From Trochalopteron elliotii (taxonomy: Eukaryota; Chordata; Aves; Passeriformes; Leiothrichidae): a DNA stretch of 64,000 nt. The position numbers and the translations under genes are program-made. Of the stretch, positions 12,201 through 26,300 are shown one piece after another. The notes beneath the pieces are model-generated. The model was not told the DNA's origin, did not search any database, and saw only the letters and a program-made list of their open reading frames with translations. The DNA is taken from NCBI GenBank assembly GCA_024734555.1, contig JANPWX010000651.1, positions 2,076,347 to 2,140,346 of the forward strand, read 5' to 3'. Within the stretch, counting starts at the first letter, position 1. The number at the start of each line of letters is the position of its first letter.

Positions 12201-13613
12201 GTGTAGCTGTTCTCAAAGTCTGGACTATGATAAACACACACTTGGAAACCGGTCAGACTTTCTCCTAAAAAAGGGGCTATTTTTCCAATAAGCAAATCAC
12301 TAAGAGTTGAGATTTAGAAAGGAATGTCTTTGCTCATGCAGCACCACCATGTTCTGTATGACTGGTGTCATGCAGATACTGTTCTAAAACATTAAACTCA
12401 ACACATATTTCCTAAACACTGATATATTTGCAGTAAACATGCTTTTTCTGTCTCTGATGCCTACTCCTTCTCGTTGTTTTAAAATACACTGTGCTAAAAG
12501 ATCACACATTTGTTGAATTATCACAGATACTCCTCCCTTTGGTTTTAGCTTAAAAAAGTACAGGAAAAACTTGTCTTCACCCACATCTCAGCCATCCATT
12601 TTTATAATAAAAATCACCATGACAACAGATAATGATATCAGAATGAATGGATTATGACTTAATTACATGAAGAAGGTGAAACCAGGCTTGGCGTAAAGCA
12701 GAAAAAGCTTTTAATTCCAGCAAAAATATGGAGGGCACACACTTCATTTGTGACATCATAAAGTGCTGCTGAGAGCTGCATGACAGGGTGTCCCAGTTAA
12801 TTCAGTGAAGTGCAAGAGAAATATTCGTAATTTCATGAGTAATAAAGAGAAATTTGCCTTAAAAGTGTTAGTGTTTTTGTGAAACAGGCTCATAATAGAA
12901 ATTATCAGAAGAAATGCACCCATAAAGGAAACATGATTATTATTGTGGTAGTGGACTGGTTTAATATAAATAAAATTAATTACATAAATTGTCCATTGTT
13001 AACCAGCACTATACTATAAATTGTTCCAAGTTCTAGGAGAATAGGGAAATTTATGGGATATGGTCCATTATTATCTCAGCTGTGGCATTTCATGAGGACA
13101 CTGTTCTATCTTGGCTTCTGTGAGAGCTGTGGTATCAGATTGGGTATTTTTATTTCTAAGATAAATCTAAACTTTTAATAAGAACAGTCTGGGAGTTCAG
13201 ACAATATATATCTTTGTTATCGGGTCTATTGAATTCTCTGACAAGAATAAACTTTAATCACTGGGATTTTTTTCCCTAATTTTGTTCACAAACACTATGA
13301 AATATGCTTTTAAAGTTATGTACTTTAATTTTCCCTGTAAACCAACAAGCTGCTATTCGCAGTTGAACATTTCTGCACACTTCCTCTATGGATTTTAGAA
13401 AAACTGTGTAATAAGATCATCAGACTAAAAATCTAGATAAGGAAATACATTTCATTTTCAGTTTTCTCAGAAGATATTATGATCAATCAACCAATTAGCA
13501 TGGTGAATAAATAAATAAATTAATGCCATTTAAAAAAGAACATTCTGAAAACCCCTTAATGTCTTTCTCAACTAAAAGTATTGGCTCAACATTAATCAAT
13601 TTTATAACCCTAA

Positions 13614-13688
13614 ATTCTGCTTAATCTTTTTCCATTTCTGCTTAATCATTTTCCAATTCTGCTTAATCTTTTTCTTTTTTTGCTTAAA
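13614..13688 (+). repeat. 21-bp minisatellite, about 3.5 copies
   Basis: The core ctgcttaat recurs at an exact 21-base spacing: the GCTTA core is at 13619, 13640, 13661 and 13682. The copies are T-rich and diverge slightly, and the last is incomplete. I found no counterpart elsewhere in the window. Confidence 0.85.
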
Positions 13689-16600
13689 CATATGGAAATA
13701 AAAATAGTGTATTATGGCCATCTCTGTTCCTCTTTAATTTTCAGAGTACAAGATGTACATCAGAGCAGCCCCACTATTCTGGACCAATTTAGTGGATCTG
13801 TTTCTGATCCACACCAGCACAAACAAGAAGATAGCCATAAAACATACAGACAACTCTTCAATTTGGTCAGCAATCCTTTTGTGTACAGCTTCAGCTCTTG
13901 GTGATCTCACAGAAGGGCAGGAGAATCAGTTTGGGAAAATTTCTATCAGCTGTGGAGACAGTGGCCTTGGTTTTGGAAATTACTCATATAGGGTCAGCAA
14001 GGAACATCATCTGCTGTGGTTGGGTAGCCATGCCTCAGAGGTAGGTGGGTGTTCCTGTGCTGGAACTGCTCCAGCTACCCAGGAACAGCTGCCACCCAGA
14101 GATATGCCTGGTTCTGTGCAAGGTCTGTGAGGGGCACAATTCCTGAAGTGGTCACTGACACCAACTGTGGCTGCACCAGCCCAAAGAAGAGTCTGATGCT
14201 CCCTAGCACAGCGCCTGGCAGGCAGCAGGGGAGGCAGCACATGGACGGGGGGTAAGGAGAACAGCACTGGTGCCTGTCGGCTGTGTCCTAATGTGCCCCT
14301 GTGCCTGACATTAGAGCTGCTCCTCATCCCAGCTAGGAGTCCAGTGCAAGGCTATTTATAGCCCTGGCACCTCACTGTTACCAGGAGCTCCGTGCAGCTG
14401 TGTGAGACCTCTGCTTCCCTCTCCCATGCACTCTCACAGGCCCTTGCTGCTCCCAGCGTCGGAAAGGTACATGTAAATCCCATTCCCACTTGGAACACGA
14501 AAGGGAAGGCTGTTTGGTGTTGGGACAGATGGGCAATGTGGAATCACCAGGGCCAAGCTTGCTCTAGGTTGCTGGGTGCATGAGAAACTTGTGGGCAGTG
14601 ATATCTGAATACCTTGGGGAACCTTTAAAGGCACTACAGAGGAGCATAAACACAGGGCCAGCTGCAAGGCAGCAACAGGGGGAGGAGGCTGTAGGACCCA
14701 CTGTTGGTGCCAAAACTGAGCCCTCTCTGTTCTTTACAGTGCCTGCTGTCCAGTTCATAAAGGAATTGTAAGAGATTCATTACAAAGTTAGGACAGGAAT
14801 CATTGATCAGCATCAAACTTGGGGTCTGTTTGCAGCTATATTGGGTTTGTCAGCAGTGTGGGAACAGGATCAGCCCATGGATGCAGAAATTTCAATGCCG
14901 GAGGTCTATGCACAGTGGGGAGATTTGAATACTCCACAAACCTGGAAACATCTGGCATTGCTTCCAGATAGGAAACTCGGAGACACTCTTGTCTCTTCCA
15001 TCAGGGTATCTATATGTGCCTGGGACTGATCCCTGCCAAATGGATGAACATTTTTAATATGAGGGTTCAGTGGGGATTGCAGATTTAGGAGCTATTGAAT
15101 GTGTGTGTCAGTGCAGGGGCCATTTTGGAGGTGGTGGTGTGTTGCTGCCATGGGTTGCTCTGAATTTTCCTTTCTGTGAATATGGACATACCCACATGTT
15201 TACTTGGTAGTGATTGAAATTGTAACTGGAGAAATTCAGTGGTAAGTTTGGATTCAAACAGTAAAAAATGGAATCCTGACATCGAGTTATAAGGGTTTAC
15301 AATTTGCACTTTATTCTAATCTCACTGCTGAATGACAGGATTATTAAAAGTTTTTACATACTAGCATTTGCTCACCTGAGGGATGCATGCTCCAGAGTTA
15401 TGTAAATATTAGCAATTAGAGTTCACAATCTTTTTGTAAAAATGCAAAGAGAGCCTAGTTTGCACAGTTATTAAATTATGTTTCTTATGATTGTGATACA
15501 GTCCTGTTTACATTATATGATATAACCATTCCAGAAAGTGAGCCTTTCCTATACTAGCCAGTATATTTAGAGAAATGCAAAAAGAGAAACCCCTAAGGTC
15601 TTGTCAGGCTGCTTAAAGAGCTAGTGAAATGCATTTTAGAAATACACCTGTCATAGTAAAAACTTGTGCATCCTCCTTCTGTGAATGAGCACTTCACCAT
15701 TTCAGTTATTTTTTATATGCAAGAAAAACGATCTGCGTAAGTGAACTGTGAAAGAAATGGGCTCAGTATGTCTATCTTTAACTTCTATTCTTCTCATACA
15801 ATTAATGCACATAATTGGCTCAGACTGGGGTTTGTTCATAGGCATTTGTTTGTTTAACAGAGCCACATCAATTTTCTACTTAAATTGTGGGATTCTTTTC
15901 ACTGACTTCACTGAGCTTTGAACCAGATTAAGTCAGGTGAAGGCACATTGAAAAAGATGGCCTATAAGGTCTTTCATTTCCAGCTGCTTTGATTTTTTTC
16001 ATGAATCTATAACAGTTTAAAGAAAAAAAAGTCTGGTATTTTCTGAGATAGGATCAATATTAATCCAATCCCACATCTAGGCTCCTGTCTTGGCAGTAAA
16101 CAGAGCTCAAACTGTCAAATCTTCCCAGAATCATAAACTACACAAAGGCTTTGAAAACTGATCAAAGCATCTTCAGGTCTCCAATGGTCAATCATGCTAC
16201 CAAACACAGTTTTTGAAGCTTTGCAAACTGCTTTAAAAATCTCCATGGTAGGTACCAAGTTTCTCCTAGCTCAGAGAACCTTGTTGAGTCCCATTTTATT
16301 TTTATTTTAAATTAAGAGCAATGCTATAAGAAGGAAAATGAAGCTTCTGCAGAAATGCCGGGCTGTGTCTCTTGCAGTCTGAGTGCAGATGACTGCAGGC
16401 TGTGCTGAAGTGGGATGCTTGGAGCAGCAGGGTTGCAGGGGATGCACAGAGGGGAACACAACACTGTCACAGCTGCCTACATCTACAAAAGCAGCTTGTA
16501 GGTCAGCAGCCTGTCTCATTGCAATGAGAGCCTCCTTTTGCACTACTTGCAGACTGTAACAAGCTAAGAAGACTCCCATGCCCCTGCCTAGCAGCACATC

Positions 16601-18176
16601 CCAGCAAGAACAGGCCTATGCTTGGATATAGTGAGACATCAGGGTGCCTTGACTCAGGCATCTCAGTAACAGAAACAAGGTGCCACAGGGATGGAGGGAG
16701 AAAAATAGTTAAAATCTCTCTCAGAAGGATTGTTAGACTTTATCTTATATGGGCCAATGACGTAATTTGATTTGTAGTGTTAGTAGTTTCAAAACTTCGA
16801 AATTCCTCCTTTCCTGCCAGGAATAAATCAGTTCAGATCACCAGAACTGTACCTGCTACAGGGCTGATCCTGGGAGAACGAGAGGGCTGAGCAAGCAGGG
16901 TTCTTTCTATGACTTTAATAGAAGGTGATCTCATCATCTGCCAAATCTTTTAGAATTCCCTAAGCTATTTAAGGCTGACGTTTTACCTTTAAAAATGATG
17001 CAGACACTTCAGTTCCTACATTACACAGTGAGCTGAAGCAGGAACTGGGCTTTTAACTTAATTAGATGCCTTTGAAAGCCTGAAAATCCTAATTCTCTAA
17101 GTAATTGGCAACTGACTGAATATGAACAACTTCTGGAACAGTACCCTGGATGCTGGTAGCTATAGTGACACTTGAAACACGTCCACACACTAAATGTATA
17201 ATTGTTACAGAGAACCATCTTTTAGTCACACTTACTTGTATGCCCACATGGCCATAAATTTCCTAAAAAGAATTGGTTGTTTTCCCACTTAATGTTCTGT
17301 CACAAGTCTGTATATTTTATCTGGACAGAATGGATGAAATTAATTCAAGAAATCATATCTGACTCAAAGCAAGAAAGTAAGTATTCCCTGAAACTATGAG
17401 TGACCTTTTCAGCACAGCTCTCAAGCCATAGACTAGAGATGCTTCCCAGTCTGACAACCAGTAACTATCATTTGAATCTGCTTTTTCAACCAACTGGGAA
17501 CCTAACTGATGTTGGTTTAGTCTGTGGATTTAATCACAATTTCTCACGTATGACCGTATCAGTAGTCTTAAGACAAAGTATCTAATTTATCCCCTATTAT
17601 CCCTGAAAAGAATGAAGAAAATTAGATTGGATTGACACAAGTTGTTCTTGATAAATAGGTGCCATAACTGCTTTTATCACCTTCTTACCCTCTAAATCCT
17701 TGTAATTCAATCACATAATAATTTCTTCTGGCATCTTTCCAGGTGTCAGAATTAAGAGAATGATTATTATTATCCTATAGATATAGGAACATCTATAATT
17801 CATTGGAAGCTTCCTTAATATATAATTTTATACCTTTCCCTTGTATCAAGATTAGCATTACTATTTGCTCTTTTTGAGCACTGTGGGATCTTTTGCACAG
17901 TTTAAAATCTTGATCTTAAATGCCAGCACAGCCTTCATAATTGAACTCTGAGATTATAACATTATTATCATCTGGGTGCTGATTTCTGCCTCACTGTGGC
18001 TGTCAGCCAAATGTCATAATGCATACAATTAACAGATTTGCTTCTCAGCTTACTGATAACAAAGGAAGCACAAATAATTCATAGGCAGAGGCACTGGCTC
18101 TTTGATGTGATTGAACTCTGATCCTTTCAGCACCTGAAGGGAGGCTGCCTTAAGGCAGGGCAACCTCATTAAGGCA

Positions 18177-18200
18177 AAGAAAAAGAAAAAAAAAAAAAAA
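18177..18200 (+). repeat. A-rich tract
   Basis: Near-pure adenine run with G interruptions. It accounts for polyphenylalanine-like open frames on the minus strand. Confidence 0.85.
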
Positions 18201-21200
18201 GCAGAGAGGGAAGAGGAGTATGCAGGAGGTGCCCCCCACGCTGGGTGCTGTGACCTCTGCTGGGCCAGGTCCTGCAGCTCCCACCCTCCCACCACGATAC
18301 GGAAATAGGAGATTCCTCGGGTAAAGACAAAAAAAATCTATGTCCCAGACAAAAAATACAGACAAAATAATGTCTCTAATTACAGGGTAGCTTTTTTTTT
18401 CTCCCAGAGGTTGGGGGAAATTCCTGACGAGCTACTTCCATCTGGTTTACAGTCCCTTTGCACTGGGGCAATTCAAAGAGCCTGCAGTGTAACGGAGAAT
18501 TGAGGACAGCATTTATTTATAGTCTGATAGCCTCATAAATGCTGGAGAGCTGAGCTCACAGCAGTGTGCTTCTTTATGTTTTAAGCTGCTCATGCAGCTC
18601 GCTACCACCTTGCAAAGTGTATGTTGGAGCTCCTGCATACCATTATATATAGGTCTTCATAAGGTTCATGGCACTAGGCAAAAAAGAAGAGGTGAAATTA
18701 GACTAACTAAATAGTTGATATAAAACTTAAAGTAGCAGAGAGAGCTGGAGAATAATTAATAGTCCAGCTCTCAAATAAAGTAACATCCAATGGAGCTTTG
18801 CACCTGAATCCATTTTTCACAGTAGAAGAAAAAATTATCCCAAGATTCTAAGTAAGGCATTGACTGATTTCAGCTCCTGGTGATATTATAAAGGATTTGA
18901 ACTTTGCACTGGAATTTTTATATTGACAACCCAGCCTCTGACACAATCTCAGAGCACTGTCTTGCTGAAAATTATATTTGTATCACACTTGTCCTCTCTT
19001 TTACTATCAATGTACCATCTCTTCCCCTCTGTAACTTAGAGAGAAAGCAAAGCAGCACTGTTTCATCATTACCCTTTAACAGTCTTTCCAGTGATAAAAG
19101 GAGAATATTAATATCCTTCCTATGACCTCACCTAAACACTGCTAAAAGCCAGGAGGGAAGTGACAAGTTTGTAGCTAAAGAACAGGGATGAATTTCTGAA
19201 GTTAATGAAAGGATTTCACCCCTGGGTTTTAATCCTGTTTTCCTTTTAACCTTTTAGCTTCAGTTTCCTCAGCTGTAGAATGGAGAAACTAGACTCACAT
19301 GCAAGTCAACAGCACGATTTTGTTGAGTGCAGTTCAGTCAGGAGCTGGCTGTGCTGTCAAAGCACAGAAATAAAGAAGGTGTGTTCTGACAAGGAAAAAT
19401 GAATTTTGTCTTCTTGCAGATGTGAGGTAACCACACTCTTCCTACAGCTCTGCCTGGGGAAGCAGGGTTGCTCTGCAGAGCCTAATGAGGTGGGTGAAGA
19501 CAGGTTGGAGGGTTGCAGTGATCCTGCCTGGAAGGTGCAGACTCTTTGCACAGCATGAGGTGATGGTTGGGTATGGACCAGGTCCAGAAGACGCCACCCC
19601 ATCTCTCCTGTTCCCAGTGGCAGCTCCTGGGGAGGGTGCCCAGAGCAGACCTGGCAGCTTTGAGGTGGCAGACGAGACCACCTGCCCTGAATGCAGATGG
19701 GCACTGCCCTTCATTGCCTGGGGAGTGGGTGTAGGATCAGATTATTGTCCATCAGTTATGAATACCTCAAGTAGCACATAAATGGCATGAGCTGTGTTTT
19801 GCCTCAACATTGCCATTGCTGAGACCTCACTGATGAAAGAGCAGAGGAGATGGCTGCTAGGGTGTTGTGCCAGATGTGCTGACCACTGGTATGAACACTT
19901 TAAAATTCACTAATCTAATGAACAGTGTAATCACTGACAAAGTGTTGCTCTTACAGTAAAAGAAAACTTAAAGGTGATCAGCAAAGGAAATGAAATCATG
20001 ACTCAGTTCTACACACAGCTTCTTCCTGATCTGTACAAAAGTCTGGGGAAAAATTATGATGATTAATTATCTCACTTGTTCTTTACATTAAAAATACACA
20101 TTTTCACCATTATAGAAAAGCTGTGGGATGCATGAAGTTCTGACATCATAAAAGAGAAAGGAGAAAAGTTGATAATTTTGGAGGAAAAGTCATGATTAGT
20201 CAGATTGTGAATCAGGATTGGGGCTTGTTGGTGCTTACTAACATTTTCATACAGCTGGAGATGAGCAACCTGGTTCAAGACACTACAGCTCATCTTCTTT
20301 AAGATATTTGTGCTTATGGTCTTTGAGATGGTAAGCACAATTTCTGAGATATGGGGAGGTTCCTTTATCAAAATGCAGTGAAGATCAAATATTACAAAGT
20401 GATGAAATAGCATGAGGGGAAAACAATAAACTGTCTAATTATCATGTAGGACAAAAACAAGAACATTTCCTGTCTCATGAAACATTTCTACTGACTGTAA
20501 AGACTTCTCCAGAGGCAGTCAATACAGTATTAAGACCTATGTTTTCTCAAATCCAGTATTTAATTTCAATGGAGACAGAAACAAAAAATCAAGATTTTTA
20601 AATACCATCTCTGCATGTTTTGTACTCAACTTACTGTTTTGATTGAATTTTAAAAGTATCATAAGAAGAGCTCAGAGCTTGGCCCACATCCAGATGTTAA
20701 TGTTTAAGTCTTCCAAATCCATTTTTAAAATCTGGTAATAACCCAGTTTCATTTCTTAGATTTGTTGCTTCTGGTTCCATATTTGGAATATGGAAAGAAT
20801 GGATCAAATTAAGGAAATGCCAATCTTCAAGCATGTTTGGCTGTTAAATTAGCACTCAAAGTGAGGAATCTACCTAACTTGTAGAATGATGACTAGTTCC
20901 AAAAACAACTGAGCAGCTAAAAGAGTAGGCTTGAGTTTGGTGATACAGTTGTAGATTTCCTTTCCACCTGGGAAATAACTGTAATATTTTTAAAGCTCTA
21001 TCTATCTAAATCTGTAGAAAAATCTGTTTGCAAAAATACCTTTAGATGAAATTTCAAAGAATTTCATACCCTCGTTTTTTATGTTGATACATGTTTCTTT
21101 AATGAAACTAAGACTTCTCTTAGTGCTGCCAGGATCTGAGAAAACCAATTCAATCTGGGATACAAGCCCTTGCTCCTGCAAATATTTAAGCTGCTGAGGA

Positions 21201-21486
21201 ATGTTACTCATTTCAACAGTCTCATTAAGTACTTTGTAGCATGTTTACAATGTGTTTCAAACATGGTTATACCAGAGCTTTAGGACATGTTCATGTATTG
21301 GTGATTCATGATATGAGTCCTTAATACATTTCTAAAACAGAACTATCTCATTACCATAGTACAGCCAAAAACTGTGATAAGAACTGTTATCCCTCAAGTG
21401 ATGGTAAATGTCATTCTCCCACTGAAATTCTACACCTGTACCTCGCATTCTCCAGAAAGACAGAGATTCACCAAAGGATCTGCCTT

Positions 21487-21523
21487 CAAAAAAAACCCCA
21501 CAAAAAACCAAAAACCAAACAGA
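21487..21523 (+). repeat. A/C-rich low-complexity tract
   Basis: Runs of AAAAACC and CCAAAC variants. Low complexity, no coding value. Confidence 0.7.
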
Positions 21524-22185
21524 AATGAGACCACGAATTTCCTTTTATCCCCTCATAAATAAAACTGGAGGGAGTATGTTAATAATTACAATTTAATTCA
21601 AAATGTCCCTTGAGTTTACAGTGAGTGGAACCAAAACTGTGACTCTGCAGCACATAAACATCCTGCTGAGAAGAAGGAGGACAGCTTGAAGGCTAGCCTC
21701 TATTTACTGATCCTTTACTTATTCCAAAGAAAACTGGTAGCAACTCTAGAAACCAGTGACCTATGCTTTTGTGTGAGAGAGAAAAGAATCTGGTCAGTTG
21801 GACCAAGTTGCTTCCTTCCACTTCACTGCCAGTCTCTGGGGATAAAAGCTGCCTCTACCCACAACCCTGTGTTGACTCTTTCAATTCAATTTTTATAGGT
21901 TCTGTATCAAGGTCAAGGAAAAGAGGGAGAAGGCAGTTGAAAAAGGCTGCTTTGAAGGCAAATATATAATTGTCTTTAAATAATCACAGAACCTGGGAGT
22001 ACGTATTGAACCCTGAAGGTCATTTGAGGTGTTGATTTTTCTTATATTTTGTCTTGGAGGCCTTGAACCTGAGACGTCACCATAATTTTGCACAATTTTA
22101 TATATTACTGATTCCCATGACATCATACAGATGATTAACTTTAGATAATTACAGCAATATTCATTTTTTTTTTCTTATTGGATAG

Positions 22186-22270
22186 TACTATGCTTCTATC
22201 TCTAGAAACATTCCCAGTGAAGACCTTGAGTTCTGAGGATATTTAAAGAGAGGAAGTTTGGAGATCAACC
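22186..22270 (+). other. KBTBD12: 5' UTR part of KBTBD12 first coding exon (inferred)
   Basis: A strong pyrimidine tract (22161-22179) runs into the acceptor-like ttggatag ending at 22185. This suggests the exon with the start codon is spliced to at least one upstream non-coding exon. Weaker AGs at 22201-22217 (tctag, cccag) are alternative acceptors. The in-frame TAA at 22244 keeps this segment non-coding in the gene's frame. The upstream exon or exons could not be located. Confidence 0.55.
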
Positions 22271-23340
22271 ATGAATTGCAAGGCTGAGGAGAAGAGAAAG
22301 CAGCACCATAGCTTGACTTTATTGGAGCAAGTCAAGAGAATGAAAGAATCAACACAGATAATCGACGTGGTGCTGATTGCAGAAGGCGAGAAATTCCCCT
22401 GCCATAAGGTGGTGCTGGCTGCCTTCAGTGCCTATTTCAAAGCCATGTTCACGTGTGGCTTGGCAGAGTGCATGCAGAGGGAAGTGGTGCTGCACGACAT
22501 CTCTGCCGAGAGCGTCTCGGTGATCCTGCACTACATGTACAGCGCGGAGCTGCGCCTCACCACCCTCAACGTGCAGACTGTCGCCCTGGCTGCCTACTTC
22601 ATGCAGATGGAAGAGGTTTGCAACATGTGTCAGAAGTACATGATGGAACATATGGATGCTTCCAACTGTGTGGGCATCTACTACTTTGCAAACCACATTG
22701 GGGCAGAAGATTTATGTGACCAAGCAAGGAAATACATGTATCAGCATTTTGCTGAGGTGAGCTTGCAGGAAGAAATACTAGAGATTGAATTCCAGCAGCT
22801 GATGACTCTCATCAAATCAGATGATCTGAATATTTCCAGGGAGGAGAGCATTCTAGACCTCGTCATTAGATGGGTCAAACACAGCAGAGAGTCACGTTCA
22901 GAACATCTTGTTGAGCTCCTCAAGCAAGTGAGACTGGTACTTGTCAGTCCCTCTTTTCTTGTGGAAGCCCGGAAAAGAAACACAATTATTCTGTGCAATT
23001 CAGAATGCAATGATATGTTTGAGGAAGCACTGAAAACTATCCAACTGTCCAGCCACCCCTCCCTCAGCCTGCGATACGGCATGGAGACGACGGATCTCCT
23101 GCTCTGCATCGGCAACAACTCCCTTGGCATCAGGTCCAGGCATGGCAGCTATGCAGATGCCAGCTTTTGTTTTGCTCCTGCGACACGAAAGACTTACTTC
23201 ATTTCCTCCCCGAAGTATGGAGAGGGCTTAGGATGTGTTTGCACTGGTGTTGTCACTGAGAAAAATGATATCATTGTGGCAGGCGAGGCAAGTGCCGTCA
23301 AAATGTCTAGACAAAGGACCAGGAACATTGAAATTTATAG
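22271..23340 (+). CDS. KBTBD12: KBTBD12 coding exon 1 (BTB, BACK, start of kelch region)
   Basis: This exon encodes residues 1-356 and two bases of codon 357. It carries the whole BTB and BACK domains, including the BACK segment around [20 protein letters not shown] (183-202). The start ATG has A at -3. An in-frame TAA at 22244-22246 lies nine codons upstream with no intervening ATG, so no longer N-terminus is possible on this exon. The donor is ag|gtgtgt at 23341. The open frame reads on to 23377, but those last residues lack kelch character and are intronic. One large exon holding BTB and BACK is common in KBTBD and KLHL genes. Confidence 0.97.
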
Positions 23341-26300
23341 GTGTGTACCCTCTGTCAGAAATCCTCTAATTATTTAAAATTTTTAAATCTAAATAATGTC
23401 CCTGGGGACAAAAAAACAAAAAAGATCATTACACAAAGCATTTTTTTACTTGCTTTTTTCTTCTTAGAGATTTTGGCTACTTTAATCAATTTGTCACAAC
23501 TTATTTTCATAGCTCTGAGTTATATACATGTAACCAAATCTTGATGCCTCTTCTCCTGAAAGAATGAGGAATTACTCTTGTGGTATCTATGAGTAAATGA
23601 GCTCAATTAGATCAATGCATGTAGATTTTGTATCCTCCTTACCCAAATCTCAGTATTTTCCTTGGATACTTCTTTTCTAGGTCATTAGCAGGGGGAAATG
23701 AGCCAAGTGAATGATCCAATGAGCCCAGTAACACAGAGAAAATGTGCTTCTCTGTTGATGTTGATAGGGCTTCACAGATTAAAGATAATGATTGATAGCT
23801 CAAAAACCTCATTCTGTTTTTACTCATATCTTTTTCAGATGCATGCATTTTGAAGAAAACCAGACACTTCCTGGATTAAAGATAAAATTTTAAAATGATG
23901 ACAGCATTTTCAAATGCAAATGCCTAAATTTGAGGAAATAAATTCATAGTGAGGCAGGTGAAGTGGCTTTCTTTTCAGCAGTGTTGAGTTCTCACTGCTC
24001 CCACTAATTTCAGCAGAAACTGTGATTGAGCAGCACATGCAGAAATAAGTGACTTCTTACCTTAATTAGGGTCAAATGTCTTTGAAAGGACACCTAAGAT
24101 TCCTCACACTAAAAATGCTTGATCTTGCAAACATTGGGCTTGATTTTATAACCCCTCTGTGAAACAGAGCTCCTCTTTTCATTGTAGTGAGTAAACACTG
24201 ACAATTAAAGGAGGTAACATTTCCAAATAGGCTGATGGGAACCTGGGTGAACCAGGGCATTTACAACTCTGGATTTTCTTTCCTACAGATACCACCAGCA
24301 AGGAAACCACTTTTGGCACAGTCTGTGCACCACTCAGCTCCGTGAGCTCTACGCACTGGGCACTGCCCACAACGACCTCTATGTGATAGGAGGGCAAATG
24401 AAAGTGAAAAATCAGTATCTGGTCACAAACTGTGTGGAGAAGTATTCCATGGAGCAAGGCACCTGGAGAAGCACAGCACCTCTGCCAGTACCATTGGCCT
24501 GTCACATGGTGGTGACAGTGAAGGACAAGCTGTATGTGCTAGGTGGATGGACACCACAGGTTGAGAATTGTGCCCACTTACTTTGTTTGCTTTGTGCACT
24601 AACAAGAACTGTTGTGTAATTTTACAGTGCTTCTTGCATGGGAAAATACATCATTGATAACGGAAGAATAAGTTCCTCACATTCCTCTGATTAAACATAT
24701 TCTACAGGAAAACTAAACAGGATGAAGCAGAATAATATCATCTATGCCATCCTCACTGTAAATACCAACTTCAGGAAGGGCAGTTTTTATTCACAGAGAT
24801 GTGGACAGTGGGCAAGAGTTTAAAATACATCTCATTTGTCATTAAAGGTTCCATCCTTTCTATTCCTTATTTACTATCCTCTTAATTTTTCTGGATATAA
24901 TAAATAATGGCATTTAATCATACAGGGACCCTTAACTGTGCCTGTTTTCAAAAAGCAGGTACACAGGTACACTTCAGGGACAGATATATATATGACATTT
25001 AAAGTTCACCTTGATTTCTCAGGAAGCTTTCTTGGTTAACTAAAGTTAATTTATTTGATTTTCATTACATTACATTTTAAAAGAAAAGTCAAAGCGTTCT
25101 CTGGGAAACAGTCCTTTAACCAATCTATTTATTTATTTCTGTTGCATTATTTAGCCATGTAAAGTTTTTAGAGAGATTTTCAGCAGGGCCACAGATACGT
25201 GTTCAGTAGTACAGAGATTATACAGAGTTATGCTACAAGGAAGATGGATGTCAAGGGCAGTGCTCACTCTCTCCAGTTGCTCCCAGTGCAAAATATCTCT
25301 TTTCAAGAGTCTAGCCCATTTTTTATTTATTGCTTGGTGAATTTTAAATTTGGGTGCTCAGGAAAAAGCCCCACATTCACTTGACAATGAAATGGAGCAT
25401 CTGTAATCCGCATAGCAAGATGTTCACTGTCATCACAACTCAATGGTTTCTGTCCTCTTCAAATAAATTACTGTTTAAAGTATGTAAAAGTGAGATGCAT
25501 TCAGCTAAACAAGACCTCCACATCTTTGAATATTTTGAGTGCGGGAGTGCGGGAGTTAAGGAGGCGACAGAAAGACCAGAGAGTATTTCTGATACAGAAA
25601 CAACTCCGCAAGGGTATCTCATATGTAAAGAACTAAAAAACACTTAATGTAGAAACAATCTGTAAAAAAAACTTGAACTGAAAGATATGTCATATAACAA
25701 AGACAGATGTTGAAGTCAGACAACCAGCTTTATTAAGGTTTTTTCCAGAACAGATTCAGAGAGGGGAAAAGTGGCTTAGAAGCACAAGTCTGGAATATTG
25801 AGCCAAGAATAGTTTTTTTAAAACCTACCTAAAGTGGATACCTGCCTACCAGTACTATCAGTAACTATGCATGGGTGTCTGAGTTTATACAGAAATAGGT
25901 TTGGGATGAGCAGATTAACAGCAATTGATCAAAACCCACAGCTTTGAAAGATTATGGCATACCTGCACAGACCAGAATAAATTAGCTAAAGTTCTGAAAA
26001 AAGTGCTTTAAGACCAGCACTAGAGAATGCTGAATTCTTCTGGTACCATATATCTTCCCCCTGTCAGATGCAATGATTGTATATGTGGGGTTACTACAGC
26101 TGCACTGGGAAAGCAAATGAGCTGGCCAAGCCAGGTGCTGTCCCTGTGCTGGAGCAGCACTGAATGTTCTGTCAATCCTGAACAAACACTAACAACAGCA
26201 CTGACAGAGTGCCCTAAATGCATGTGTCCATTACAGGACAGAGATAAATACATGTTCCCTTCCCACTCAGGCTTTGTAATTGAGATAAGACAAGACAAAG

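Larger units (their letters stand above)
1612..22185. other. 20.6 kb non-coding upstream region
   Basis: AT-rich DNA between the CpG island and the KBTBD12 coding exon. It is either intergenic or, if the CpG island is the KBTBD12 promoter, the first intron. I recognised only simple repeats and one minisatellite, listed separately. The longer open frames (for example 11615-11941 and 13753-14130) show no domain, no paired splice sites and no homology I recognise. No CR1 element was recognised here. Confidence 0.6.

Noticed and set aside
13753..14327. Overlapping 125-codon (+) and 106-codon (-) open frames
   Set aside because: Both strands are open in a locally GC-richer patch and neither shows a domain or coding signature.
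23341..23377. C-terminal extension of KBTBD12 exon 1 (about 12 residues to a stop)
   Set aside because: It is read-through of the donor site. The true continuation lies at 24289, where kelch sequence resumes in frame.
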